A stretch of 64,000 bases of DNA from Rhizobium etli_C (lineage in GTDB: Bacteria; Pseudomonadota; Alphaproteobacteria; Rhizobiales; Rhizobiaceae): the NCBI RefSeq assembly GCF_014198605.1, contig NZ_JACIHU010000012.1, one strand, 5' to 3'. Positions within the stretch are counted from its first letter, which is position 1; each line of letters starts with the position of its first letter. The position numbers and the translations under genes are program-made. The notes under the pieces are model-generated. The model did no database searches. It saw only the letters and a list, made by a program, of their open reading frames with translations, and had not been told where the DNA came from. Below, piece after piece: positions 8,269 through 16,603 of the stretch.

Positions 8269-8519
8269 TCAAACCTCAATGGCTCCGCCGGCGCCCTATC
8301 GCGTAGCTGGTCGAGCCCTTCGAAATCATCGTTGGACAGCCCTGACTGTCGACCGATTTCCGCCAAGGCATCCCCCATGCGAATACGCTGCTCGGGTTTC
8401 ACCGCATTTTCCAGGATGTCACGGACCTCCGCCTCGGTGCTGCGGCCGTGTATCGCCGCCCGCAGACGCAATGCGCGATGCACCTCATCGGGCACATTTC
8501 GAACTGTCAGAATGGCCAT
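8265..8519 (-). CDS. vapB: FitA/VapB-type antitoxin
   Basis: An 84-residue protein with an N-terminal ribbon-helix-helix (MAILTVRNVPDEVHRALRLRA..., residues 1-45) and a C-terminal acidic tail that would wrap the toxin (DFEGLDQLRDRAPAEPLRFE). It is the first gene of the pair and is expected to bind the toxin and repress its own promoter. A 13-base palindrome sits 20 bases upstream of the start codon. Overlap with vapC is 4 bases. Confidence 0.9.
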   Translation of the reverse strand: MAILTVRNVPDEVHRALRLRAAIHGRSTEAEVRDILENAVKPEQRIRMGDALAEIGRQSGLSNDDFEGLDQLRDRAPAEPLRFE

Positions 8520-8538
8520 AATTCAAACTCCGAACACG

Positions 8539-8551
8539 CTGTCAATGACAG
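8539..8551. promoter_or_regulatory. Candidate VapBC operator
   Basis: CTGTCA-A-TGACAG is a perfect palindrome around a central base, located in the promoter region of the antitoxin gene. RHH antitoxins bind short palindromes at such positions. No binding is shown. Confidence 0.4.
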
Positions 8552-8591
8552 CAATATAGCCATTATGCAGTCATGTCGCAATCAGGAGGCG

Positions 8592-9431
8592 CTAGCGGTT
8601 GCGCCAGCCCATCAGCTTTTCGATTTGCTCCGCCGAATTGCGCACATGCGCGGTATAGTGGTTCTCGTCGGAGAAGGCTTTCTGCTCCGGCAGCACGATG
8701 GAAATGGTGGCGACGCAGTGGCCGTCGCGGTCGCAGATCGGTGAGGCGATGCAGGCAACCGCATAATCCGATTCGCCTGCCTGGATCGACAGGCGCGCCT
8801 CAAAGGCCTTGGCGGCGGCTTCCGATAGCGTGCTTGGATCGATCTCGGCGCGGCCGGTTGGGGACGAGCGGGCGCAGCGCTTGAACAGCTCGATGCGCTC
8901 CTGCTCCGGCAGATGGCCGACGAGCAGGCGGCCGGATGCTGTCCAGTTCAGCGGCACCCGGGTGCCGACGCGCGATGCCACCTGGAAGTGGCTCGGGCCA
9001 TCGGCCATGGCAAGCACCAGCATATAATCGCCGTCGCGGCCGCAGACCTGCACGGTTTCGCCGGCCTGGCGGCAGAGGTCGTGCATCTCGTGGGTGGCGA
9101 TGCTCATGAAGTCCAGCGACCGGGCATAGGCGAGCCCGTAGTGATAGAGCCGCGCACCGAGCCAGATCGAGCCGTCCGCCTGACGCGTCAGCATGTTCTT
9201 CTCGACCAGATCGTCGACGATGACGTAGACGGTCGACAGCGGCGCCTTCACCGCCTTGGCGATGGCATAGACGCCGGCGGGCGATCCCGTCTCGTAGAGA
9301 TGGTCGATCACCTGAAGCGCCCGGTCGATGCCGCTGACGCGCGCGCGGCGCGCACCCTTGCCGGCGGCTTCGTCGGCATGGCCTTCATCTTCGGAGTAAA
9401 CTGCGGGTGATGTCTTTCCGTCCAATTCCAT
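8592..9431 (-). CDS. IclR-family transcriptional regulator
   Basis: A 279-residue protein: about 30 unstructured acidic and basic residues, a winged helix-turn-helix (about 34-95, RALQVIDHLYETGSPAGVYA and LSTVYVIVDDLVEKN) and the IclR effector domain (about 105-275) containing LNWTASGRLLVGHLP and the late SDYAVACIASPICDRDG segment. IclR proteins sense small carboxylates or aromatics. GAGG lies 5 bases before the ATG. It is transcribed alone and is divergent from the SDR at 9632. It is one candidate regulator for the shared promoter module at 6.4 and 34.2 kb, but nothing in its own upstream region repeats that motif. Confidence 0.9.
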   Translation of the reverse strand: MELDGKTSPAVYSEDEGHADEAAGKGARRARVSGIDRALQVIDHLYETGSPAGVYAIAKAVKAPLSTVYVIVDDLVEKNMLTRQADGSIWLGARLYHYGLAYARSLDFMSIATHEMHDLCRQAGETVQVCGRDGDYMLVLAMADGPSHFQVASRVGTRVPLNWTASGRLLVGHLPEQERIELFKRCARSSPTGRAEIDPSTLSEAAAKAFEARLSIQAGESDYAVACIASPICDRDGHCVATISIVLPEQKAFSDENHYTAHVRNSAEQIEKLMGWRNR

Positions 9432-9585
9432 GCACCTCGTTAACGCTGTGATCGTGTTACATTACTATGGCATAGCGGTCGCTGTGGCAAATCGCAACAT
9501 TTTGTAGGTTGATCGCGTGCGGTGATGAGTGACGGATCGTCCACGGCGCGGTGCGTCTGCTCGGAAAAACGCCACGACAAAACGT

Positions 9586-9610
9586 GGAACAACAAGCGTC
9601 AGCCTGAGTT
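9586..9610 (+). promoter_or_regulatory. Candidate EcfG (RpoE2) general-stress promoter
   Basis: GGAAC (9586-9590), a 16-base spacer and AGTT (9607-9610) resemble the alphaproteobacterial EcfG consensus GGAAC-N16/17-cGTT. It leads into an SDR of a type frequently found in general-stress regulons. Confidence 0.45.
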
Positions 9611-9631
9611 TGATCCGGAACCCAGGAGCTC

Positions 9632-10492
9632 ATGATGACGAATTATCCGACGCCGCCTTTCCCATCCCAGAAACAGCCCATGCCCGGTTTTACCGCGCAG
9701 ATGGACCCGGTTCCCGACCATGGCGAGAAAAGCTATCGCGGTTCCGACCGGTTGAAGGGCAAGCGGGCTATCATCACCGGCGGCGACAGCGGCATCGGCC
9801 GGGCGGTGGCGATCGCCTATGCCAGGGAAGGCGCCGACTTGGTGATTTCCTATCTGGACGAGGATGAGGATGCCGACGAGACGAAGCGGCTCGTCGAACA
9901 AGCCGGGCGCAAGGCCGTGCTCGTCAGCGGCGATATCCAGAATCCCGCTCATTGCCGGCAGATCGTCGACACGGCGGTCAAGGAGCTTGGCGGCATCGAC
10001 ATTCTCGTCAACAATGCCGCGCATCAGGCAAGCTTCAAGAGCATCGACGAAATCAGCGACGAGGAGTGGGAACTGACGTTCAAGGTCAACATCCACGCGA
10101 TGTTCTACCTGACCAAGGCTGCCGTCCCCCATATGAAGCCCGGCAGCGCCATCATCAATACGGCCTCGATCAACTCCGACAGTCCGAATCCGACACTGCT
10201 CGCCTATGCGACGACCAAAGGGGCGATCCAGAATTTCACCGCCGGCCTCGCCCAGCTTCTGGCCGAGAAGGGCATTCGCGCCAACGCCGTGGCGCCGGGT
10301 CCGATCTGGACGCCGCTCATTCCCTCGACGCTTCCTGAGGAAAGCGTCAGCAATTTCGGCAAGCAGGTGCCGATGAAGCGGCCGGGCCAGCCGGCCGAGC
10401 TTGCAACAGCCTACGTGATGCTGGCCGATCCTTTGTCGAGCTATGTCTCCGGCACGACAATCGCGGTCACCGGCGGCAAGCCGATCCTGTGA
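9632..10492 (+). CDS. Short-chain dehydrogenase/reductase, YghA/YhxC type
   Basis: A 286-residue SDR with the long N-terminal extension of this subgroup (PTPPFPSQKQPMPG...), cofactor motif TGGDSGIGRAVA (about 49-60), NNAA motif (about 127), and catalytic S-YxxxK seen in the TASINSDS and YATTKGAIQ segments. Related enzymes are NAD(P)H-dependent, of broad or unknown substrate, and are often stress-induced. AGGAG precedes the double ATG (9632/9635); either could be used. It stands alone, behind a candidate EcfG promoter, and ends at a palindromic repeat. Confidence 0.9.
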   Translation: MMTNYPTPPFPSQKQPMPGFTAQMDPVPDHGEKSYRGSDRLKGKRAIITGGDSGIGRAVAIAYAREGADLVISYLDEDEDADETKRLVEQAGRKAVLVSGDIQNPAHCRQIVDTAVKELGGIDILVNNAAHQASFKSIDEISDEEWELTFKVNIHAMFYLTKAAVPHMKPGSAIINTASINSDSPNPTLLAYATTKGAIQNFTAGLAQLLAEKGIRANAVAPGPIWTPLIPSTLPEESVSNFGKQVPMKRPGQPAELATAYVMLADPLSSYVSGTTIAVTGGKPIL

Positions 10493-10586
10493 TGCAGGTC
10501 GGACGGAATTGGCGGTTCCGGGTCAAAGACCTGCATGAAACGAGGAGCTGAAGCGTGTCGATCAAGTCTGATGCGACGCGCTTCAG
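10490..10586. repeat. Two-hairpin mosaic palindromic element, copy A
   Basis: The first hairpin pairs ATGCAGGTC (10492-10500) with GACCTGCAT (10528-10536). The second pairs TGAAGCGTGTCG (10549-10560) with CGACGCGCTTCA (10574-10585), 11 of 12 matches. The order, the internal GGCGGTTCCGGG and the second hairpin match copy B at 54841-54945. The element begins at the SDR stop codon and its last bases supply the stop codon of the convergent oxoprolinase gene. Confidence 0.65.
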
Positions 10587-13500
10587 TGCGGCCTGCCGAA
10601 GCCGCCGCCGGTCGGCGTCGTGACGATCACGGCGTCCCCGGCGGCGAGCATTGACTGGTCGCAGCCTTCCAGCCTTTCGACGGTGCCGTCCGCACGACGG
10701 ATTTCGGTTTTCCCCAGCTGTCCGTCTTCCCCGCCGAACAGGCCGAACGGCCGGATCGTTCGATGCGAGGAGAGAATGCTGCAATCCATCATTTCCAAAA
10801 AGCGGATGGTGCGCGCGGTGCCGCCACCGGCGCTATACTGTCCCTTGCCGCCGGAACCGCGGCGGATGTGGAAATCTTCGAGTACGACAGGAAAACGGAA
10901 TTCCAGCACCTCGGGGTCGGTCAGCCGCGAATTGGTCATATGCGTGTGGACGCCGTCGGCGCCGTCGAAACCGGTGCCGTCGTTGAGCCTGCCGGCCGGG
11001 CCACCGGCGCAGATCGTCTCGTAATATTGATAGACGGCATTGCCGAAGGTCAGGTTGTTCATCGAACCCTGAGCTGCCGCCAGCGTTCCGAGCGCGCCGA
11101 ACAGGGCATTCGTCACATGCTGGCTGGTCTCGACATTGCCGGCGACGACGGCGGCCGGATAGACCGGACGCAGCATCGAACCCTCCGGCACGATGATCCT
11201 GATCGGCCGCAGGCAGCCGGCATTCATCGGGATCGGCTGCTCGACCATGACGCGGAAGACATAGAGCACGGCGGCGCGCGTCACCGGTTCCGGCGCATTG
11301 AAATTGGTCGGCTGCTGCGCGCTCGTGCCGGTGAAATCGACGGTTGCCTCACGCGCCTGCTGGTCGACGGTGATCTTCACCTTGATGACGGCGCCTTGAT
11401 CGGTGGGATAGGTGGATTCGCTGTCGCTCAAGCGGGCGATCACCCGGCGCACACTCTCTTCGGCATTGTCCTGCACATGGCCCATATAGGCTTCGACGAC
11501 GTCGAGCCCGAAATGAGCGACCATCTTGCGCAATTCCCAGACGCCCTTTTCGTTGGCGGCGATCTGCGCCTTCACGTCGGCGAGGTTCTGGGCGGGGTTG
11601 CGGGCGGGATAAGGATGATCCTTCAGCATCGCCGCGAATTCGGCTTCGCGAAAACGGCCTTCATCGACCAGCAGGAAATTGTCGATCAGCACGCCTTCCT
11701 CGTCGACCTTGGTTGCCCGCGGCGTCATCGAGCCCGGCGCCTTGCCGCCGATGTCGGCGTGATGGCCGCGCGAGGCGACGTAAAACAGGATGGTTTTTCC
11801 CGCGTCGTCGAAAACAGGTGTGACGACGGTAATGTCGGGCAGGTGCGTGCCGCCATTGTAAGGCGCGTTGAGCGCGAAGACGTCACCCGGGCGGATGCGG
11901 CCTTCGTTGAGGCGGATGATCGTTTCGACCGAACGATCCATGGAGCCGAGATGGACCGGCATGTGCGGTGCATTGGCGACAAGCGCGCCGGTGCGGTCGA
12001 AGACGGCGCAGGAGAAATCGAGCCGTTCCTTGATGTTGACTGAATGGGCGGTGTTCTGCAGCGTCACGCCCATCTGCTCGGCGATCGCCATGAAGAGGTT
12101 GTTGAAGACTTCGAGCATGACGGGGTCGGCATTCGTGCCGATCGCGGCATTGCGGGCAAGCGCAATTTCGCGGGTGAGAACGATATGATCGAGGTCCGTG
12201 AGCCTTGCCTGCCAGCCGGGTTCGACGACGATCGTCTGATGTGGTTCGATGACGAGGGCAGGGCCCTTGAGGACGGCGCCAGGCTTCAGCGCACCGCGCT
12301 CGAAGATGCCGGCCTCATGCCATGCACCGCCGGAAAAGAAGCGGGTCGTGCGCAGCGCTTGCGGCGCGAAGGCTTCTGCCTGCGTCGCCGCTTCCTCGAT
12401 ATCGGCGCCGCCGCCAATGCCCTCGACTTCGATGGAGTCGACGACAACAGGGCGGTCTTCGAAGATAAAGCCGAACTGCTTCTTGTGGGCGATGGCGAAG
12501 GCTTGCACCATCTCCTCCTGTGGCCCGAAGGCCACCGGCAGGGCCGTGTCGGTGCCCTTGTATTGCAGGTGCAGGCGGGTGACGATCTCCATGTCGGCAG
12601 CCTCGACGCCCTGCAGCGTCAGCTCCTCGCGGACATCTTTCTCCAGTTCAGCCCTGATGCCGCCGATCGTCGCCAGCGCCTCGGCAATCTCCGTCAGCAC
12701 CGCGCGCTGGCGCGTGGCGCGGATGTCGGCAAGCCCCATGCCATAGGCGGAGAGGATGCCGGAAAACGGGTGGATCAGCACGGTTTTCATGCCGAGACTG
12801 TCGGCGACGAGGCAGGCATGCTGGCCGCCGGCGCCGCCGAAGCAGGTGAGCGCATAGCCGGAAACGTCATAGCCGCGCTGAACGGAGATCTTCTTGATGG
12901 CGTTGGCCATGTTTTCGACGGCGATGGCGAGGAAACCGTCGGCGACGTCCTCCGCCGTCCGCCCGCCGCCGATCGTCTCTGCCATCTCGGCAAAGGCGGC
13001 GCGCACCGCCTCGGCATCGAGCGGCTGGTCCTGCTCCGGCCCGAAGATAACAGGGAAGAATTCCGGCAGCAGCTTGCCGGTCATGATGTTGGCGTCAGTG
13101 ACGGCAAGCGGGCCGCCGCGGCGATAGGATTTCGGGCCGGGTGTCGCGCCCGCCGATTCCGGGCCGACGCGGAAGCGCGAGCCGTCATAACTCAGGATCG
13201 AGCCGCCGCCGGCAGCGACGGTGTGGATCTTCATCATCGGCGCGCGCATGCGCACGCCGGCCACTTCGGTCTCGAAGGCGCGTTCCAATTCACCGTCGTA
13301 ATGCGAAACGTCGGTCGAGGTGCCGCCCATATCGAAGCCGATCATCCTGTTGAAACCGGCAATGCGTGAGACCTCGACCGCGCCGACGACCCCGCCCGCA
13401 GGGCCGGAGAGGATCGCGTCCTTGCCCTGGAAGAGATGCGCGTCGGTCAGCCCGCCGGAGGACTGCATGAACATCAATTTCGGGCCTTGTCCCTCGACAG

Positions 13501-14194
13501 TGCCGAGCTCGGCTGCGACCTGATCGACATAGCGCCTCAGAACCGGAGACAGATAGGCATCGACGACGGCGGTGTCGCCGCGGCCGACGAGCTTGATCAG
13601 CGGTGAAACCACATGCGAGGGCGAGACCTGGGTGAAGCCGATCGCGCGCGCGATGGCGGCGGCCCGCTGCTCGTTTTGGGGGTAGCGATAGGCGTGCATG
13701 AAGACGACGGCGACGGCGCGCAGCCCTTGGGCATAGGCAGCTTCCAGGGCTTGCCGCAAGCCCTCCTCGTCGAGCCGGCGTTCCACGCTGCCGTCGGCCA
13801 GCACACGCTCGTCGGCCTCGATGACATCGGCATAGAGCAGTTCCGGCTTGACGATCTTCTTGGCAAAGATATCGGCGCGGGCCTGGTAGCCGATCTCCAG
13901 CGCATCGCGAAAACCCTTCGTCGTCACCAGGAGGGTCGGGTCGCCCTTGCGCTCCAACAGTGCATTGGTGGCAACCGTCGTTCCCATCTTCACCGCGCCG
14001 ATGCGGTCGGAAGGGACCGGATCATCGGCTTTGAGGCCGAGCAACTCGCGAATGCCGTGCACCGCCGGGTCGCGGTAGGCTTCCGGATTTTCCGAGAGCA
14101 GCTTGTGGGCAATGAGTGAACCGTCCGGGCGCCGTGCGACGATATCGGTGAACGTGCCGCCGCGATCGATCCAGAAATCCCACTGTCCGCCCAT
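10583..14194 (-). CDS. 5-oxoprolinase / hydantoinase, fused A and B subunits
   Basis: A 1203-residue protein. Residues about 1-690 are the HyuA half, beginning with the ATP-binding DRGGTFTDIV motif (residues 10-19) and later GFDMGGTSTDVSHYDG. Residues about 690-1203 are the HyuB half (VMLEVFNNLFMAIAEQMG..., HVQDNAEESVRRV, SGGKGQYSAGGG). Fused enzymes of this size hydrolyse 5-oxo-L-proline with ATP to glutamate. The fold also includes hydantoinases and acetone carboxylases, which usually have separate subunits, so 5-oxoprolinase is the best guess. It is divergent from a MarR-like regulator with a 26-base palindrome between the two start codons. Confidence 0.87.
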   Translation of the reverse strand: MGGQWDFWIDRGGTFTDIVARRPDGSLIAHKLLSENPEAYRDPAVHGIRELLGLKADDPVPSDRIGAVKMGTTVATNALLERKGDPTLLVTTKGFRDALEIGYQARADIFAKKIVKPELLYADVIEADERVLADGSVERRLDEEGLRQALEAAYAQGLRAVAVVFMHAYRYPQNEQRAAAIARAIGFTQVSPSHVVSPLIKLVGRGDTAVVDAYLSPVLRRYVDQVAAELGTVEGQGPKLMFMQSSGGLTDAHLFQGKDAILSGPAGGVVGAVEVSRIAGFNRMIGFDMGGTSTDVSHYDGELERAFETEVAGVRMRAPMMKIHTVAAGGGSILSYDGSRFRVGPESAGATPGPKSYRRGGPLAVTDANIMTGKLLPEFFPVIFGPEQDQPLDAEAVRAAFAEMAETIGGGRTAEDVADGFLAIAVENMANAIKKISVQRGYDVSGYALTCFGGAGGQHACLVADSLGMKTVLIHPFSGILSAYGMGLADIRATRQRAVLTEIAEALATIGGIRAELEKDVREELTLQGVEAADMEIVTRLHLQYKGTDTALPVAFGPQEEMVQAFAIAHKKQFGFIFEDRPVVVDSIEVEGIGGGADIEEAATQAEAFAPQALRTTRFFSGGAWHEAGIFERGALKPGAVLKGPALVIEPHQTIVVEPGWQARLTDLDHIVLTREIALARNAAIGTNADPVMLEVFNNLFMAIAEQMGVTLQNTAHSVNIKERLDFSCAVFDRTGALVANAPHMPVHLGSMDRSVETIIRLNEGRIRPGDVFALNAPYNGGTHLPDITVVTPVFDDAGKTILFYVASRGHHADIGGKAPGSMTPRATKVDEEGVLIDNFLLVDEGRFREAEFAAMLKDHPYPARNPAQNLADVKAQIAANEKGVWELRKMVAHFGLDVVEAYMGHVQDNAEESVRRVIARLSDSESTYPTDQGAVIKVKITVDQQAREATVDFTGTSAQQPTNFNAPEPVTRAAVLYVFRVMVEQPIPMNAGCLRPIRIIVPEGSMLRPVYPAAVVAGNVETSQHVTNALFGALGTLAAAQGSMNNLTFGNAVYQYYETICAGGPAGRLNDGTGFDGADGVHTHMTNSRLTDPEVLEFRFPVVLEDFHIRRGSGGKGQYSAGGGTARTIRFLEMMDCSILSSHRTIRPFGLFGGEDGQLGKTEIRRADGTVERLEGCDQSMLAAGDAVIVTTPTGGGFGRPH

Positions 14195-14224
14195 CGTCCG
14201 GCCTCCTGTTGAACTGAAAATTTA

Positions 14225-14250
14225 TTGACGATTTATCGATAAAATGTCAA
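14225..14250. promoter_or_regulatory. Operator palindrome between oxoprolinase and its MarR-like regulator
   Basis: TTGAC (14225-14229) and GTCAA (14246-14250) flank the perfect 12-base palindrome TTTATCGATAAA (14232-14243), all around one centre; 22 of 26 bases are symmetric. It lies between the divergent starts at 14194 and 14283. Confidence 0.6.
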
Positions 14251-14282
14251 CGTTTCTCGTCTTGGATCGTGGAGGCATTGAT

Positions 14283-14810
14283 ATGGCGGATGGGCATGGA
14301 CGACAGGAGATCGGGCCGATCGTCTCCTCCGCACATCTGGCCGATGGCGCGCTTCCTGTTCTGTCGGAACTGGAATTCGGCCTCATCCTCGCGAGCAATG
14401 CCTTTGACCGCTGGATGGTGCGCTGCATGACGGCGGCGGGCGAGCCGGGCTGCGCCGCAATTGACGTGCTGGTGCTGCATTCGGTGGCCCACCGGCAGCG
14501 GCCGAAGCGGCTCGGCGACCTTTGCAGCGTGCTTGGCGTCGAGGATACGCATCTGGTGATTTATGCAATCAAGAAACTGGAAAAGCGTGGTCTGGTGAGA
14601 AGCACGCGGGCGGGCAAGGAGAAGTTGATCGCCGCCACCGACAGGGGCGTTGAAACCTGCCTGAAATATCGCGCCGTGCGCGAAGCGCTGCTGGTGGATT
14701 CGGTCAGAGGGCTTGGGCTCGATCCGGCGGCGACATCGGCAGTGGCGGCGACGCTCAGGGCGCTTTCCGGCCACTACGACCAAGCAGCAAGGGCCGCCGC
14801 CTCTTTATGA
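14283..14810 (+). CDS. MarR-like winged-helix regulator
   Basis: A 175-residue protein predicted to be mostly helical, with a winged helix-turn-helix core (about 65-130: VLVLHSVAHRQRPKRLGDLC, VEDTHLVIYAIKKLEKRGLV, STRAGKEKLIAATDRG). MarR-type proteins bind palindromes as dimers and release on ligand binding. The start at MADGHGRQ is preferred because GGAGG lies 7 bases upstream; an earlier ATG at 14244 lies inside the operator. Divergent orientation to the 5-oxoprolinase suggests local control of that gene. Confidence 0.8.
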   Translation: MADGHGRQEIGPIVSSAHLADGALPVLSELEFGLILASNAFDRWMVRCMTAAGEPGCAAIDVLVLHSVAHRQRPKRLGDLCSVLGVEDTHLVIYAIKKLEKRGLVRSTRAGKEKLIAATDRGVETCLKYRAVREALLVDSVRGLGLDPAATSAVAATLRALSGHYDQAARAAASL

Positions 14811-14862
14811 CGACAGCCCTTGTCGGGGGCAGGGAGAGATCCCCCGGTATTCAGAAGTTGTT

Positions 14863-15078
14863 TCAGCCGAAGCAGGGCATCGCCGGCAGGTTGGCGCGGC
14901 TTGCGAGTGCTCCGATCATTTTGCCGACCGGCGTCGGGCGCGGTTCGCGGTTGCCGGCGGCCGTCTCCAGGAGTTGCTTGAAATCTTCAAGCTTCACGCC
15001 GTCGGCGCGCAATACCATGGCGATCAGGGGGTCGCGGAGGGCTTCGGATATCGTCAGGTCGTCTCTGGTCTTTCTCAT
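14863..15078 (-). CDS. Small conserved hypothetical protein
   Basis: A 71-residue soluble protein with a basic start (MRKTRDDLTISEALRDPLIA) and a proline-rich middle. No known domain is recognised. The start is well supported by AGGAGG 7 bases upstream of the ATG. It is divergent from the TetR gene at 15207 and could be under its control, since the TetR palindromes lie between them. The reading GVKLEDFKQLLETAAGNREP suggests one amphipathic helix. Confidence 0.6.
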   Translation of the reverse strand: MRKTRDDLTISEALRDPLIAMVLRADGVKLEDFKQLLETAAGNREPRPTPVGKMIGALASRANLPAMPCFG

Positions 15079-15161
15079 GGCTTGTCCTCCTTTCGTGGGC
15101 GGTCGCCCGTGTTCCACTTTGCGCCGCCAAGCCCTCGGCATTGACTTTGGCGGTCCGTGGT

Positions 15162-15202
15162 GTTACCGGTAAGTAACAATACAGTTGTTACCGATCGGTC
15201 AC
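15162..15202. promoter_or_regulatory. Tandem palindromic operators of the TetR gene
   Basis: GTTACCGGTAAGTAAC (15162-15177) contains perfect TTACCGGTAA. GTTACCGATCGGTCAC (15187-15202) contains perfect ACCGATCGGT. Both begin GTTACCG and are 25 bases apart, immediately upstream of the TetR start. Confidence 0.6.
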
Positions 15203-15206
15203 ATTG

Positions 15207-15827
15207 ATGTCAAGGACTTCGTCCGCAAAAAAATCAGAAACTTCGAGTGAAATCTCCGCCGTTCCAGAAGATCGCATCCCTCCGCGGGAGCGCATCGTCT
15301 CGACCGCCTCGGAGCTTTTCCGCGAACACGGCATTCGAGGCATCGGCGTCGATGCCATCGCCGATGCGGCGTCGACCAACAAGATGACGCTTTACCGGCA
15401 TTTCGGCTCGAAGGACGAGCTCGTCTGCGAGACGCTGCGCCGCGCCTCCGAAAAGGCGGATGCCATCTGGCGGGATCTCGAGGCGGCGCATCCCGGCGAT
15501 CCCGGCGCCCAGCTGGACGCCTGGGTCGAGATGCGGGCGCAGTGTCTGAACGGCGAGCCCGCCGGCTGCGATCTCGCCAATGCCGCCATAGAACTCAAGG
15601 GCGAGGGCCATCCTGCCCACGAGATGATCGAGAGGCACAAGGCCGAACAGCGCGATCGTCTGGCTGCGCTCTGTTCCGCAGCCGGTGCGCGCGAACCTCA
15701 ACTTCTTGCCGATACGCTGACGCTGCTGCTCGAAGGCGCGCGCGTCAGCCGCCAGGCGATGGGTGCTGCCAGCTGTTGTGGTCATTTCGCCAAGGCCTGC
15801 AGGGCGGCGATCGCCTCTTTCACCTGA
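15207..15827 (+). CDS. TetR-family transcriptional regulator
   Basis: A 206-residue TetR protein: helix-turn-helix at about 30-75 (IVSTASELFREHGIRGIGVDAIADAA and TNKMTLYRHFGSKDELV) and an all-helical ligand domain with the paired LCSAAGA and LTLLLEGARVSRQ segments. The ATG has no clear ribosome site and begins only 5 bases after the second operator palindrome, so translation may be leaderless or nearly so. Two related palindromes just upstream point to autorepression. Confidence 0.88.
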   Translation: MSRTSSAKKSETSSEISAVPEDRIPPRERIVSTASELFREHGIRGIGVDAIADAASTNKMTLYRHFGSKDELVCETLRRASEKADAIWRDLEAAHPGDPGAQLDAWVEMRAQCLNGEPAGCDLANAAIELKGEGHPAHEMIERHKAEQRDRLAALCSAAGAREPQLLADTLTLLLEGARVSRQAMGAASCCGHFAKACRAAIASFT

Positions 15828-15893
15828 CCTTCCGGGGAACCTTACCGCCTCCATGCCGTTTTTCCATCACCGGAAGGCGATGTGGAGGCAGAG

Positions 15894-16091
15894 ATGAACT
15901 ACGTCTATCTCAAGCGCCTATATGCCAAACGCGCCGAGCTTGAAGCCAAGCTGGAGCTTCACGATGCGCGCTATTGTTTCGGCGAGGAAGAGGTCGATGA
16001 CGGCACCGACAGCGATTTGCGTCAGCGATTGAGCGAGGTCTCCGACGAGATCGCCGCCCTGGAGAACAGAGCGGCTACTCCCTGGCGCTGA
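15894..16091 (+). CDS. Small coiled-coil hypothetical protein
   Basis: A 65-residue charged protein (YLKRLYAKRAELEAKLELHD..., LRQRLSEVSDEIAALENRA) with heptad-like leucine spacing over most of its length, suggesting a coiled-coil hairpin. The start is fixed by GGAGG 5 bases before the ATG. It overlaps the 3' end of the convergent DUF1810 gene by 17 bases. No function can be assigned. Confidence 0.6.
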   Translation: MNYVYLKRLYAKRAELEAKLELHDARYCFGEEEVDDGTDSDLRQRLSEVSDEIAALENRAATPWR

Positions 16092-16512
16092 GGAGCTCCA
16101 TCGTCCGCTCGTCGAATTGTCCGTCATAAAAACGCGCGATCGCCCGGTGGAAGGGCGAGCCGTGATCGCTGATCGCAGCAAACAGCGTCATCGATGAGCG
16201 CAGCTTGAAGTCATCGGGCGAGCCGAGGATGTCATGCGCCGATCGGCCCTCGACCGATAAAATCGCCTCGACGCAGCGCAGCAGCCGGCTTGAAAGAATG
16301 GGGTGGGCGAGATAGGCGGCGGCTTCCTCGGCCGAACGGATCGCATATTTTTCCGCCATCGCCGACGTGCCGAGACCTGATATCTGCGGCAAGATGAACC
16401 ACATCCAGTGGGACGTCTTGCGCCCGGCCTGCAGCTCGGAGAGCGCCTGTTGGTAGATGCCGTTCTGGGCTTCGACGAAGCGGTCGAGGTTAAAGTCGAT
16501 ATCACCGGCCAT
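16075..16512 (-). CDS. DUF1810 family protein
   Basis: A 145-residue protein with the family features DLDRF-like opening (DFNLDRFVEAQNGIYQQALSEL), the strongly conserved TSHWMWFILPQISGLG (about 34-49) and SSMTLFAA. Family members are cytoplasmic proteins of unknown function. The start at MAGDIDF has GGGAAAG upstream. Convergent and slightly overlapping with the small coiled-coil gene. Confidence 0.85.
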   Translation of the reverse strand: MAGDIDFNLDRFVEAQNGIYQQALSELQAGRKTSHWMWFILPQISGLGTSAMAEKYAIRSAEEAAAYLAHPILSSRLLRCVEAILSVEGRSAHDILGSPDDFKLRSSMTLFAAISDHGSPFHRAIARFYDGQFDERTMELLSARE

Positions 16513-16603
16513 GGTTCTTTCCCTTTTCCTGCTGTCTTTGCAGCCTGGGCCAAGGGGCTCCATGCCCGGCGAACTTATCTGCCCGGCGAAGGGGGCCGGG
16601 CTG

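Noticed and set aside
10763..13369. Two long plus-strand frames opposite the oxoprolinase
   Set aside because: They abut head to tail only because the antisense frame is open; the minus-strand protein carries full-length HyuA and HyuB domains.
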